From an uncultured Pelagimonas sp. (lineage in GTDB: Bacteria; Pseudomonadota; Alphaproteobacteria; Rhodobacterales; Rhodobacteraceae), in NCBI RefSeq assembly GCF_947498515.1, contig NZ_CANMKO010000002.1, forward strand, positions 1 to 64,000: a DNA stretch of 64,000 nucleotides. Direction: 5' to 3'. Shown here piece after piece: positions 16,866-24,968 of this stretch. Position 1 is the stretch's first letter; each line of letters opens with the position of its first letter. A program made the position numbers and the translations under genes. The notes under the pieces are model-generated. The model saw only the letters and a list, made by a program, of their open reading frames with translations. It ran no database searches and was not told the origin of the DNA.

Positions 16866-17675
16866 ATGACAAACACATCTGCCGGATTTCCCGGCCGCAA
16901 CACCGGGGCGGTGCCCGATTGGGACGCCCTTAAGGAACGCGTAGAGGCCCTGAACGCCCGCTACCGCCATCACTCCGCAACAGCGGTGCTTGAAGGTGCC
17001 CTACGCGACCCCGAAGCCGGACGCATCGCCATGGTGTCGTCCTTTGGGGCAGAAAGCGTCGCGCTTTTGCATTTGGTGGCGATGGTGGATCGCAAGACGC
17101 CGATCTTGTTCATCGACACGCGTTTGTTGTTTGCCGAGACGCTGGTTTACCAACAGGAGCTTGCCGAACGGCTGCATCTTGAAAACCTGCAGATCATCCG
17201 GGCCAGTCAGGCCGTGCTGGACAAGCATGACCCGTATGGAGCCTTGAAACTTTCTGACCGGGATCGCTGTTGTGATCTTCGCAAGACCCAGCCATTGGAA
17301 CAGGCGCTAAATGGGTTTGACGGTTGGATCACCGGTCGCAAGCGCTACCAAAGCGCGTCGCGCGCCAACCTCGAGTTCTTTGAGCTTGAAGAGGCGACAG
17401 GCCGGATCAAGGTCAATCCATTGGCCCATTGGGGCCCCGATGATGTGCGGGTTTATATGGAAGAAAACCGCCTGCCCAAACACCCGCTGGTGGCCCAAGG
17501 CTATCCCAGCATTGGCTGCCTGCCTTGCACAAGCAAGGTCAAGCCCGGCGAAGACCCCCGAGCGGGTCGCTGGCGCGGCGAAGAGAAAGAAGAGTGCGGC
17601 ATTCATTTTGTGGATGGTCGTGCAATACGCCCCGGCGCACCCGCCGAAGGTGAGACACAAGGAGAAACGGCATGA
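16866..17675 (+). CDS. cysH: Assimilatory adenylyl-sulfate (APS) reductase
   Basis: A 269-residue enzyme that reduces activated sulfate to sulfite with thioredoxin. The PAPS-reductase fold is seen in VSSFGAESVALLHLVA (P-loop) and TGRKRYQSASR. The cluster cysteines CC (in RDRCCDLRK) and CLPC, about 85 residues apart, plus the C-terminal ECGIH cysteine, mark the [4Fe-4S] APS-reductase subgroup rather than the E. coli PAPS enzyme, which lacks the CC/CxxC set. It starts 4 bases after cysI and overlaps the DUF934 gene by ATGA. Confidence 0.92.
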   Translation: MTNTSAGFPGRNTGAVPDWDALKERVEALNARYRHHSATAVLEGALRDPEAGRIAMVSSFGAESVALLHLVAMVDRKTPILFIDTRLLFAETLVYQQELAERLHLENLQIIRASQAVLDKHDPYGALKLSDRDRCCDLRKTQPLEQALNGFDGWITGRKRYQSASRANLEFFELEEATGRIKVNPLAHWGPDDVRVYMEENRLPKHPLVAQGYPSIGCLPCTSKVKPGEDPRAGRWRGEEKEECGIHFVDGRAIRPGAPAEGETQGETA

Positions 17676-18052
17676 GCGTGATCGTGACCGACAGCGGCTT
17701 TGCCGCAGATGACTGGACCGGCGCATTTGACGGTGAAACCGCAATTGATTTGACGTCTGACGTCGATGCCAGCACCGTGGCCTTTGACGACGCCGAGATC
17801 ATCCGCGTTGATTTCCCAAGCTTTGCCGACGGGCGGGGTTTTACCATTGCCCGCCTGTTGCGCTTGCGTGGCTACACCGGCCGGTTGCGCGCCAAGGGCC
17901 ATGTGATCAACGAACAATACGCCATGGCGCGGCGTTCAGGCTTTGATGAGGTCGAGATCGATGACGATCTGGCCGCCCGTCAGCCAGAAGACCACTGGAC
18001 CGCCCGCGCCAATTGGCAAGAGCATGATTATCAGGCGCGGATGCGCGGTTAA
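17672..18052 (+). CDS. DUF934 protein of the sulfite reduction operon
   Basis: A 126-residue DUF934 protein. The family signature is DGRGFTIARLLRLRGYTGRLRAKGHVINEQYAMARRSGF, written here only to locate its parts: it starts with DGRGFTIARLLR, then GYTGRLRAKG, then EQYAMARRSGFDEVE. Members sit beside cysI/cysH in many proteobacteria and are thought to help sulfite reduction; the mechanism is unknown. The ATG overlaps the cysH stop by 4 bases. It is the last gene of the operon, with a terminator hairpin 22 bases on. Confidence 0.85.
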   Translation: MSVIVTDSGFAADDWTGAFDGETAIDLTSDVDASTVAFDDAEIIRVDFPSFADGRGFTIARLLRLRGYTGRLRAKGHVINEQYAMARRSGFDEVEIDDDLAARQPEDHWTARANWQEHDYQARMRG

Positions 18053-18074
18053 TCCTCCAATCGTTTGGGTAATT

Positions 18075-18112
18075 AAGCCGTTGCCAGTCATTTCGAACTG
18101 GCAGCGGCTTTT
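18075..18112 (+). terminator. Terminator of the cys operon
   Basis: AAGCCGTTGCCAGT pairs with ACTGGCAGCGGCTT (one T.G mismatch) around an 8-base loop, followed by TT. It separates the cys operon from fpr. Confidence 0.78.
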
Positions 18113-18171
18113 ACCTGACATATATCAAAGCTAAATCTGAGTTACCGGTTTTATAAACCGGCAAAGGAATC

Positions 18172-19023
18172 ATGACAGAGATGACCGCAGTGACCGAAGC
18201 CCCCGTCAAAGAAGCCAAAAAGCCGGCGATGCCGGATGCGCAAACCGTAACCGAAGTCAAACATTACACGGATCGTTTGTTTTCGTTCCGCTGCACCCGC
18301 CCCGCCTCTATGCGGTTCCGCTCGGGCGAATTTGTGATGATTGGCCTGATGGCGATGAACGAAAAGACCGGCAAGGAAAAGCCTTTGCTGCGCGCCTATT
18401 CGATTGCGTCGCCAAGCTGGGACGAAGAGCTGGAATTCTATTCGATCAAGGTTCAGGACGGCCCGCTAACCTCACGCTTGCAACACATCAAGGTGGGCGA
18501 TGAGATCATCTTGCGCCCCAAACCGGTTGGGACATTGGTGCATGACGCGCTCTTGCCCGGCAAACGCATCTGGTTCTTTGCCACCGGCACCGGTTTTGCG
18601 CCCTTTGCCTCGCTTCTGCGTGAACCGCAGACCTATGAAGATTACGATGAAGTCATCATCACCCACACCTGCCGCGAAGTGGGCGAGCTAACCTATGGTC
18701 ATGATCTGATCGAAGATTTGAAAACCGACGAATTGCTCAACGAAGTGATCGGCGAAGGTTTCTGGAAGAAGATTAAATACTATCCGACCACCACCCGCGA
18801 AGAGAGCCCCAAGATGGGCCGTATCACTGATTTGATGCGCTCAGGCGAAGCTTTCAAGGATTTAGGTGTTGCGCCTCTAAACGCCGAAACCGATCGCGCG
18901 ATGATCTGTGGCAATCTGGCCTTCAACCTCGAACTCAAAGAGATGTTCGAAGAATATGGCCTTGAAGAAGGGGCAAATTCGGACCCCAAACATTACGTCG
19001 TTGAAAAGGCGTTTTTGGACTAA
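18172..19023 (+). CDS. fpr: Ferredoxin-NADP(+) reductase
   Basis: A 283-residue flavoenzyme that moves electrons between NADPH and ferredoxin or flavodoxin. The FAD site is RAYSIASPSW, the NADP site is FATGTGFAPFASLLR, and the C-terminus HYVVEKAFLD is typical of the bacterial FPR group. The first 20 residues (rich in Glu, Lys and Ala) are an extension beyond the usual about 258 residues. AAGGA lies 5 bases before ATG 18172. It has its own unit after the cys terminator. It could supply reduced ferredoxin to CysI (inference) as well as act in oxidative stress. Confidence 0.92.
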   Translation: MTEMTAVTEAPVKEAKKPAMPDAQTVTEVKHYTDRLFSFRCTRPASMRFRSGEFVMIGLMAMNEKTGKEKPLLRAYSIASPSWDEELEFYSIKVQDGPLTSRLQHIKVGDEIILRPKPVGTLVHDALLPGKRIWFFATGTGFAPFASLLREPQTYEDYDEVIITHTCREVGELTYGHDLIEDLKTDELLNEVIGEGFWKKIKYYPTTTREESPKMGRITDLMRSGEAFKDLGVAPLNAETDRAMICGNLAFNLELKEMFEEYGLEEGANSDPKHYVVEKAFLD

Positions 19024-19111
19024 AACCGGTTTTTTGGGCCGATTTTGGCCCGCTTAACCCGATATGCACTTCTTTCTGGCCTCTTTGCTCCAACGTAACT
19101 TGGAGGCCAGA

Positions 19112-19540
19112 ATGGACACCACCCCCCGCAAAACGCAAGCAACCCCAAAAACGTCGCCGAACCCTGTGTCGAGCGCGTTTTCTGCGATCAAAGCAAAGCG
19201 GTTGCAGCTTGATCATCTTTTGACGCGCTACGATGTTCGCAAAATTTCCCCAACTGAAATCGACAGTTTTGTTGAGGATATGGCAAAAGCCGGCCAGCCG
19301 GTTAACGCAGAGATGCTCATGCTTGCCAGTTTTGGCAAAAGCTTTTTGGATCATCTGGCTCAGGTCACCGGTCAACCCTACAACGCCTCTGTTCAGGTCG
19401 ATATGATTGACGTCGCCAAAGGTCAGCGCGATGTGGCCGCACGGGCAAAGTCACATACTGAGGATTGGGACCAATTCCTGAGATTCCTGCATGTTCTGGA
19501 AGATCGGTCTGATAATTTTATGACCGCGACCCCGTCTTAA
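19112..19540 (+). CDS. Hypothetical protein, alpha-helical
   Basis: A 142-residue soluble protein I do not recognise. It starts with a Thr/Pro/Lys-rich segment (TTPRKTQATPKTSPNP) and continues as amphipathic helices (AFSAIKAKRLQLDHLLTRYDV, VDMIDVAKGQRDVAARAK). There is no signal peptide or cysteine motif. GGAGG lies 7 bases upstream of ATG 19112; the open frame back to 19064 has no RBS. It is monocistronic, between fpr and a bidirectional terminator shared with the convergent alanine-rich gene. Confidence 0.65.
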   Translation: MDTTPRKTQATPKTSPNPVSSAFSAIKAKRLQLDHLLTRYDVRKISPTEIDSFVEDMAKAGQPVNAEMLMLASFGKSFLDHLAQVTGQPYNASVQVDMIDVAKGQRDVAARAKSHTEDWDQFLRFLHVLEDRSDNFMTATPS

Positions 19541-19557
19541 TCGCGGTCCTGACCAAT

Positions 19558-19595
19558 AAAAAAGGCCGCGAGGAATTCCCGCGGCCTTTGTTTTT
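19558..19595. terminator. Bidirectional terminator
   Basis: AAAGGCCGCG pairs with CGCGGCCTTT around AGGAATTCC, with A-run and T-run flanks (TTTGTTTTT on the plus strand). It serves two convergent genes. Confidence 0.85.
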
Positions 19596-19609
19596 AAGCT
19601 GGTGTTCGC

Positions 19610-20689
19610 TTACAGTCCAAGCGCGCCCTTGAGCTGGTCCAGAATGCCCGCGAGCCCGTCTGGGTTGCTCTTGGCTTGTTCCAGCAGAGCTTTGGCACCG
19701 GTTTTGGCAACCATGTTCAGCTCTGACCCATCGATATATTCGGCGACTTTGTCGTAGTCGAACCCTTCTACGGTCAATAGATCAGTAATCCCCGGCGTAG
19801 CTGCTGCATCCGCAGCTTCGGCGGCTGGTTCTGCAACGGCTTCAACAGCTTCGGCAGCTGTGTCTGCGGCTGCATCGGCTGCTTCGGCGGCGGGCTCCGC
19901 AACGGCGTCAACTGCTTCGGCGGCTGTGTCTGCAGCAGCATCGGCGGCTTCGGCGGCGGGCTCTGCCACGACGTCAACTGCTTCGGCGGCTGTGTCTGCA
20001 GCAGCATCGGCGGCTTCGGCGGCGGGCTCTGCAACGGCGTCAACTGCTTCGGCGGCTGTGTCTGCAGCAGCATCGGCGGCTTCGGCGGCGGGCTCTGCAA
20101 CGGCGTCTACAGCTTCGGCGGCTGTGTCTGCAGCAGCATCGGCAGCTTCAGCAGCGGTATCTGCAACGGCGTCAACTGCTTCGGCGGCTGTGTCAGCGGC
20201 AGAATCGGCAACGTCTGTCACCGCATCTGTGGCCACATTGGCAGCGTCAGCGGCGGCATCTACTACCGCGTCTCCAACAGCACCAGTGCCTTCAACGGCA
20301 TCAGCAACAGCTTCAACAGCGGCATCAGCGGCACCATCCGCAGCGTCTTTGACCGCATCCGCTGCCCCTTCCGCGACAGCAGCGGCATCGTCAGCGACAC
20401 CTTCAACTGCTTCAACAGCGTCGTCCGCTGCATCCGCGACATCGGCAACGGCCTCGTCAACCTTGTCCGCAACCGCATCAACCGCATCGGTTACGCTCTC
20501 TGTTGCTTCCGCCGCACCTTCGGCAACGGCCTCGGCCCCTTCGGCTGCAGTATCAGCCACATCCTTTACAGCGTCACCAGCGGCGGCGGTTGCCTCTTTG
20601 GCCATATCCTTGGCAGACTGCCCAGAATACAAAAAGTACCCACCCGCTGCGACGACGGCTGCAACAATAATCAGGATCAACTTCTTCAT
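19610..20689 (-). CDS. Membrane-anchored alanine-rich repeat protein
   Basis: A 359-residue protein of very low complexity. Residues 1-22 form a membrane anchor or uncleaved signal (MKKLILIIVAAVVAAGGYF). About 275 residues follow made almost only of Ala, Glu, Asp, Val and Thr, predicted long amphipathic helix. Its latter part is a 22-residue unit (AVDAVAEPAAEAADAAADTA plus two residues) repeated about six times. The last 60 residues are different and look folded (TDLLTVEGFDYDKVAEYIDG, then ILDQLKGALGL). It may span or line the periplasm or bind lipid, like LEA or apolipoprotein-type helices (inference). It is transcribed divergently from infC. The repeat DNA could vary in length between strains. 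Confidence 0.72.
   Translation of the reverse strand: MKKLILIIVAAVVAAGGYFLYSGQSAKDMAKEATAAAGDAVKDVADTAAEGAEAVAEGAAEATESVTDAVDAVADKVDEAVADVADAADDAVEAVEGVADDAAAVAEGAADAVKDAADGAADAAVEAVADAVEGTGAVGDAVVDAAADAANVATDAVTDVADSAADTAAEAVDAVADTAAEAADAAADTAAEAVDAVAEPAAEAADAAADTAAEAVDAVAEPAAEAADAAADTAAEAVDVVAEPAAEAADAAADTAAEAVDAVAEPAAEAADAAADTAAEAVEAVAEPAAEAADAAATPGITDLLTVEGFDYDKVAEYIDGSELNMVAKTGAKALLEQAKSNPDGLAGILDQLKGALGL
19804..20199 (-). repeat. 66-bp tandem repeat, about six copies
   Basis: The DNA word GGCTGTGTC recurs at exact 66-bp steps (near 19856, 19922, 19988, 20054, 20120 and 20186). Copies are nearly identical in the middle and diverge at the ends. The unit encodes 22 residues in frame, so unit gain or loss keeps the reading frame. 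Boundaries are approximate. Confidence 0.85.
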
Positions 20690-20890
20690 GTCGAACTCCT
20701 TGCTAATACATCAAAACTAGCGCGAGCGACTCCCCCACGCGCTTCCGAGACCGGGTTTGACGTTGCTTTGAAAGCACCGCAAGGGGGAAAGACGCATATT
20801 CTGCAGCAAGCAAGGCGATTTGCCGCTTGAAAGAGCGCGTCGTCAAGTTTACCTTGCCGCCTTGATTGAGACCATAATTGGAGCAAACCC

Positions 20891-21436
20891 ATAGCCCGCC
20901 GACCGCATAACGCGCCACCACAGCGCGACACTGGCCCCCGCGTGAATGACCGTATTCGTGCCAATGAAATCCGCCTCATCGGCGCAGAAGGTGAAAACGT
21001 TGGCGTTGTCACCCCGCACCGCGCCATGGAAATGGCCGAACAGGCAGGTTTGGACCTCGTTGAGATTTCCCCCAACGCCAATCCGCCGGTCTGCAAGATC
21101 ATGGATTACGGTAAGTTCAAATACGAACAGCAAAAGCGTGAATCCGAAGCCCGCAAAAAGCAAAAGACCATTGAAGTCAAAGAGGTAAAGTTCCGTCCTG
21201 GCACGGATACCCACGACTATGATGTGAAGATGCGCAATGTTTTCAAGTTCCTTGAAGGCGGTGACAAGGTCAAAGTGACCCTGCGTTTCCGCGGTCGTGA
21301 AATGGCGCACCAACAGCTTGGTCGCGAATTGCTTGAGCGTGTTGCTGAGGACGTCAAAGACCTGGGCAAGATCGAAAACATGCCCAAGATGGAAGGCCGT
21401 CAGATGGTCATGATGATTGGGCCGCTGCCCAAGTAA
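20891..21436 (+). CDS. infC: Translation initiation factor IF-3, probable AUA start
   Basis: A 181-residue IF-3, which blocks 50S joining and proofreads start codons. The C-terminal domain is standard ([20 protein letters not shown], then [17 protein letters not shown]). The conserved N-terminus [20 protein letters not shown] can only be reached by starting at ATA 20891: a stop lies in frame at 20867-20869, there is no ATG, GTG or TTG between, and GGAG sits 7 bases before ATA. The first conventional codon, GTG 20942, would cut off 17 conserved residues and has no RBS. Rare start codons on infC give autoregulation in E. coli (AUU). A terminator follows. Confidence 0.93.
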   Translation: MARRPHNAPPQRDTGPRVNDRIRANEIRLIGAEGENVGVVTPHRAMEMAEQAGLDLVEISPNANPPVCKIMDYGKFKYEQQKRESEARKKQKTIEVKEVKFRPGTDTHDYDVKMRNVFKFLEGGDKVKVTLRFRGREMAHQQLGRELLERVAEDVKDLGKIENMPKMEGRQMVMMIGPLPK

Positions 21437-21467
21437 TCTGCCCTTTTGGTTGAGCACTAGAAATGAG

Positions 21468-21495
21468 AAACCCGCCGATTCCCGGCGGGTTTTTT
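21468..21495 (+). terminator. infC terminator
   Basis: AACCCGCCG pairs with CGGCGGGTT around a 5-base loop, followed by a T-run. No rpmI or rplT follows infC here; the next gene is convergent. Confidence 0.92.
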
Positions 21496-21548
21496 CGTGC
21501 AGCAGTAAAAACTGCCTTTTGCTTACGGGTTGAGCAACCAGATGTTTT

Positions 21549-22541
21549 TTAAGCGTCGCGCAAACGCCCGCGCTGTGGGATCTCCTTGAGCAACCCGCCA
21601 ACCCCCATTCCAGCGATATCCTGCGAGGTAACCGGAACGCCACAGAGCAACCGCTCTAAGACCCAATCCGCCCCATTCATCGCAGGCGACTTTGCACATC
21701 CGGGCAGGCCAATAACCGGCTTGCCCTGCAAATGCCCAAAGAACAGCAAATTACCGGGATCAACCGGCATCCCGAAATGCGTCACCTCCCCCCCCGCAGC
21801 ACGTAAGGCTTGCGGGGCGACATCCAAAGCATCCGACGTGGCGGACCCCGTCAGGATCAACAGGATATCGGCGTTGGCCTGTTTCAAAGCCGTGGCGAGC
21901 GGATCGATCTCATGGGCCACAACTTGGTTTGGAGACAGCGCCACCCCCATACGATCCAATCGATCTTTGGTTGCACTATAGCCCTTGTCGCCATTTTCCC
22001 CTGCATCAACAGTGGTTTGGATCAAGCACGCGGATTTGCAGGCAACCCGGCGTAACCGTAAACCAGCCTGCCCCGCCAAACAGGCCGCGTCCAGCGCCGC
22101 TTCGGGCACCCCATAGGCGATGATCTTGACCGTCGCCACCATATTGCGCGACGACACGCGTTGCCATTTAGGTACCGTGGCGACCGTTATCATTGGATGC
22201 AATGCGTTTAACGCATCAATACGATCCGCTAAAACCTCAACAACACCAATATCTTGCGCGTAGATATTCACACGGCCAGTTGCCGCCTTTCCAAGGCGGA
22301 GACCCGCCAATTCCGGGTCCGGCACCAGAGCCCGTGCCAAACGCTCTGCCGCGTGATCTTCGCCTATATCACCAGGGTCCAATCGGGCAACCGTCACCTC
22401 TGTGATCCCAGCCCGTGCCAAAACCTCTTGATCCGCCGCCTCGATCACCCTGCCTTTACGAAGCCGCCCACCGGAATAGGAGACGGAATGCGCCAAAATG
22501 GCACCTCGCGCATCGTCCAACGGCACTGGTCCAAATTTCAT
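21549..22541 (-). CDS. Molybdopterin-binding (MoeA/MogA-like) protein
   Basis: A 330-residue protein of the molybdopterin-binding fold. The N-terminal part resembles the MoeA-like region of molybdenum hydroxylase maturation proteins (FGPVPLDDARGAILAHSV). The C-terminal half holds the cofactor-binding signature: ILLILTGSATSDALDVAPQA, then GMPVDPGNLLFFG and PVIGLPGCAKSP. It overlaps the XdhC gene by 4 bases, so the two act together, probably in giving sulfurated molybdenum cofactor to a xanthine-dehydrogenase-family enzyme. No such enzyme is encoded in this window. Confidence 0.82.
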   Translation of the reverse strand: MKFGPVPLDDARGAILAHSVSYSGGRLRKGRVIEAADQEVLARAGITEVTVARLDPGDIGEDHAAERLARALVPDPELAGLRLGKAATGRVNIYAQDIGVVEVLADRIDALNALHPMITVATVPKWQRVSSRNMVATVKIIAYGVPEAALDAACLAGQAGLRLRRVACKSACLIQTTVDAGENGDKGYSATKDRLDRMGVALSPNQVVAHEIDPLATALKQANADILLILTGSATSDALDVAPQALRAAGGEVTHFGMPVDPGNLLFFGHLQGKPVIGLPGCAKSPAMNGADWVLERLLCGVPVTSQDIAGMGVGGLLKEIPQRGRLRDA

Positions 22542-23506
22542 GCGCCTTTCCTAAGCACTTGCACCATCTCTGACAGGATCGAGACCGCAATTTCGGCCGG
22601 GCCAGCCGCCCCTAGATCAAGACCGATTGGGCCATGAATGCGCGCGATGTCATCCGCCGTAAATCCGGCCTCTTGCAACCGCGCCACGCGTTTTGCATGG
22701 GTTCGCGTCGACCCCAATGCGCCGATGTAAAAACACCCTGACCGAAGGGCCTCCGTCAAAGCGGGATCATCAAGTTTTGGGTCATGAGTGAGCAAAACCA
22801 GCGCAGTACGCCCATCAAGCCCAAGCGCCTGCACCGCCTCGTCCGGCCAATCATGCACGATACGTTCCCCGGGAAACCGCGCTTCGGATCCGAATGTTTC
22901 GCGCGGATCGATGATCACCGGATCATATCCGGCAATGCGCGCCATGGGTAACAGGGCTTGTGTGATGTGTACCGCGCCAACAACGATTAGTCGCAAAGGC
23001 GGGTTGTGAATGGCGACAAAAACCCGGCTGTCTGGTTCAAATCCAGAGCGGTCCATGCGAAAGCGATCCTTGTGACCAGTCCCGTCAATTCGTCGCAATC
23101 CGCTATCTAAATCAACGACATAAGCCACAGCGCGCCGGTCCGCACGGGCCGCAACGAGCTGTTGCAACATTTCTTCAGGGAGGACCGCCCCTATTGGTTC
23201 GAGCAACACACGAATGGTCCCGCCGCAGGCCAATCCAACGGCAAAAGCGTCCCCATCCGAAACGCCAAATTCCAGCTCCCGGGCTTCGCCGTCTTCCAAC
23301 GCCTCCATCGCCTCAACGATCACAGCCCCCTCGACACAGCCGCCAGAAACCGACCCTTCGATTTGCCCGGTGCCGGATATGGCCAATTGCGACCCGACAC
23401 GACGTGGCGCAGACCCCCAGGTTTCAATCACCGTGGCCAAAACCGCACCTTGGCCGCCTCGATGCCAGGCCAAGGCCTGTTCAGGTATCCCGTCAAACCG
23501 ATCCAT
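22538..23506 (-). CDS. XdhC/CoxI-family molybdenum hydroxylase maturation factor
   Basis: A 322-residue XdhC/CoxI protein; relatives bind molybdenum cofactor, promote its sulfuration and insert it into xanthine or CO dehydrogenases. The N-terminal domain has ATVIETWGSAPRRVGSQLA and VSGGCVEGAVI with the conserved Cys, followed by FGVSDGDAFAVGLACGG. The C-terminal Rossmann domain reads LIVVGAVHITQALLPMARIAG and ALVLLTHDPKLDDPAL. AGGAGG stands 8 bases before ATG 23506. Upstream lies an unusual palindrome rather than a visible promoter. It is coupled to the MoeA-like gene. Confidence 0.86.
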   Translation of the reverse strand: MDRFDGIPEQALAWHRGGQGAVLATVIETWGSAPRRVGSQLAISGTGQIEGSVSGGCVEGAVIVEAMEALEDGEARELEFGVSDGDAFAVGLACGGTIRVLLEPIGAVLPEEMLQQLVAARADRRAVAYVVDLDSGLRRIDGTGHKDRFRMDRSGFEPDSRVFVAIHNPPLRLIVVGAVHITQALLPMARIAGYDPVIIDPRETFGSEARFPGERIVHDWPDEAVQALGLDGRTALVLLTHDPKLDDPALTEALRSGCFYIGALGSTRTHAKRVARLQEAGFTADDIARIHGPIGLDLGAAGPAEIAVSILSEMVQVLRKGA

Positions 23507-23612
23507 CACCCACTCCTCCTAACCCAAGTTTTAACATGGGTGTGACCAAAGTCGCCCCCTCCTAAAGTCTGCCATTCCATATCTTTTTCAAGGGGTCGAT
23601 TGAGGCAAGCTT

Positions 23613-23636
23613 CCTTCCCCCGGGTCCGGGGGAAGG
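23613..23636. repeat. Intergenic GC-rich palindrome (REP-like)
   Basis: CCTTCCCCCGG and CCGGGGGAAGG form a perfect 11-bp inverted repeat with GT between. It lies in the gap between the flavin monooxygenase stop and the xdhC start, and has no T-run. It looks like a dispersed repetitive palindrome, but a second copy is not in this window. Confidence 0.5.
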
Positions 23637-23691
23637 TCAGGTTGGGGGCCGCTGGAACTGGCGCGCCTTGGCGCGGCCATTAGCGACCGGG

Positions 23692-24864
23692 CTAACCTTT
23701 GGTCACGTCGTGTTTGTAGATCCAGTCAAACTGACCAAGCATTTTTTCTGGTGCAAAACGTCCCAACACCCCAAGGCCAAGATGCGCGACCCCTCGGGTC
23801 AAAGGATTGCTAAGATGATACTTCCAAGCATTGCCATTGGCGGCTTCGACAACCTTGACCACTCGATCCCGACGACGGTTTTGGTAGGCCTGCAAACCGC
23901 TTGCATTGTCCTGCGCTTTGTCCAACTCATCCGCCAAGACCCAAGCGTCTTCCATCGCCATCACCGCGCCCTGTGCCATGAACGGCAAGGTTGGATGCGC
24001 GGCATCCCCGATCAAAGCGACGTTTTTACCATGCCATTTGCGCGCAACATTATGACGAAACAGCCCCCAAACACCGGGTTTATCGGCCGCGTGCAACATC
24101 TCTGGCACCATACCGCCAAAACTGGAAAACGCGGCGCGCAGTGTCGCGGGATCGTCGATGTGGCTCCATCCTTCGGCCTGCCATTCACGGCGCTCTTCCA
24201 CCGCAACGAGGTTCACGGCCTCGCCGCCCCGCAAGGGATAGCTGACCAAATGCCGGCCCGGCCCCATATGAACACGCGCCTCGGGCGGATGGCCCATCAC
24301 ATTAGGCACCACGGCGCGCCAAGCGACTTGCCCGGTGAAAAACGGCGCTTCGACACCGTTCAAAACCGGGCGCAGTACCGAATGCAGCCCATCCGCACCA
24401 ATCACCAGATCATCGTCGAACTGATCACCATTGGCCATTTCTACACGTGGTTTCGCACCGGGTTGCACTGTTTCGGCCTGTTGCAAAAGCCGGATCTGAA
24501 CCCCGGCCTCTCGGGCCGCCGTGGCCAAAAGCTCAACAAATTCGGCACGATGCACAAAGCGATAGCTATCTTGCTTGGGAAGTTTGGACAGGTCGAGCCG
24601 AAGCACTTCCCGCCCCTGTTTATAATCTCGGAGCGATACCGCCTGCCCGGCGACAGTTATGTCACAAAACGCGCGGTCCAAGCCAAGCGCCTCAAGCACG
24701 CGAAACCCGTTGGGCGAAACTTGGATTCCTGCCCCGACTTCGCGAATGGCATCGGCCTGTTCCAAAACACGGACATTTGCCCCCTTGGCGCGCAAGGCCA
24801 ATGCCGCTGTTAAACCGCCAATTCCGCCGCCAATAATGGTGACGCCTGTGCCGTCCAATGCCAT
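23692..24864 (-). CDS. FAD-dependent aromatic monooxygenase (salicylate hydroxylase-like)
   Basis: A 390-residue class A flavoprotein hydroxylase using NAD(P)H and O2. FAD-binding motifs: GGGIGGLTAALALRAKG near residue 10, the DG motif IGADGLHS, and the GD motif ALIGDAAHPTLPFMAQGA. These and the length fit salicylate or 6-hydroxynicotinate monooxygenase-like proteins; the true substrate is unknown and no aromatic-degradation genes are adjacent. ATG 24864 has GAGGGAAG upstream; the longer frame to 24900 adds a Phe/Cys-rich start without an RBS. It lies alone between dksA and xdhC on the same strand. Confidence 0.85.
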   Translation of the reverse strand: MALDGTGVTIIGGGIGGLTAALALRAKGANVRVLEQADAIREVGAGIQVSPNGFRVLEALGLDRAFCDITVAGQAVSLRDYKQGREVLRLDLSKLPKQDSYRFVHRAEFVELLATAAREAGVQIRLLQQAETVQPGAKPRVEMANGDQFDDDLVIGADGLHSVLRPVLNGVEAPFFTGQVAWRAVVPNVMGHPPEARVHMGPGRHLVSYPLRGGEAVNLVAVEERREWQAEGWSHIDDPATLRAAFSSFGGMVPEMLHAADKPGVWGLFRHNVARKWHGKNVALIGDAAHPTLPFMAQGAVMAMEDAWVLADELDKAQDNASGLQAYQNRRRDRVVKVVEAANGNAWKYHLSNPLTRGVAHLGLGVLGRFAPEKMLGQFDWIYKHDVTKG

Positions 24865-24968
24865 GATATCTTCCCTCAAAAAGCAGAACGCCGGAGCCAA
24901 CAGCCCCGGCGCTCATGTCTTGTATCGCAACAGCGCAACAGCGCCGGTTACCAAATCGGGTGACCCAA

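Noticed and set aside
19804-20199. CRISPR array suggested by regular repeats
   Set aside because: The repeat is a 66-bp unit without unique spacers and stays in one protein reading frame.
19860-20720. 286-codon Ala/Ser/Thr-rich frame opposite the alanine-rich gene
   Set aside because: Created by the 66-bp repeat read on the other strand; no RBS and no membrane or other end domains, whereas the minus-strand frame has a signal anchor and a folded C-terminus.
20942-21436. GTG 20942 as the infC start
   Set aside because: It would drop the conserved N-terminal [11 protein letters not shown] segment and has no Shine-Dalgarno; ATA 20891 has both.
23668-24813. 381-codon plus-strand frame opposite the flavin monooxygenase
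   Set aside because: The minus strand carries all three FAD motifs, so this frame is a shadow.
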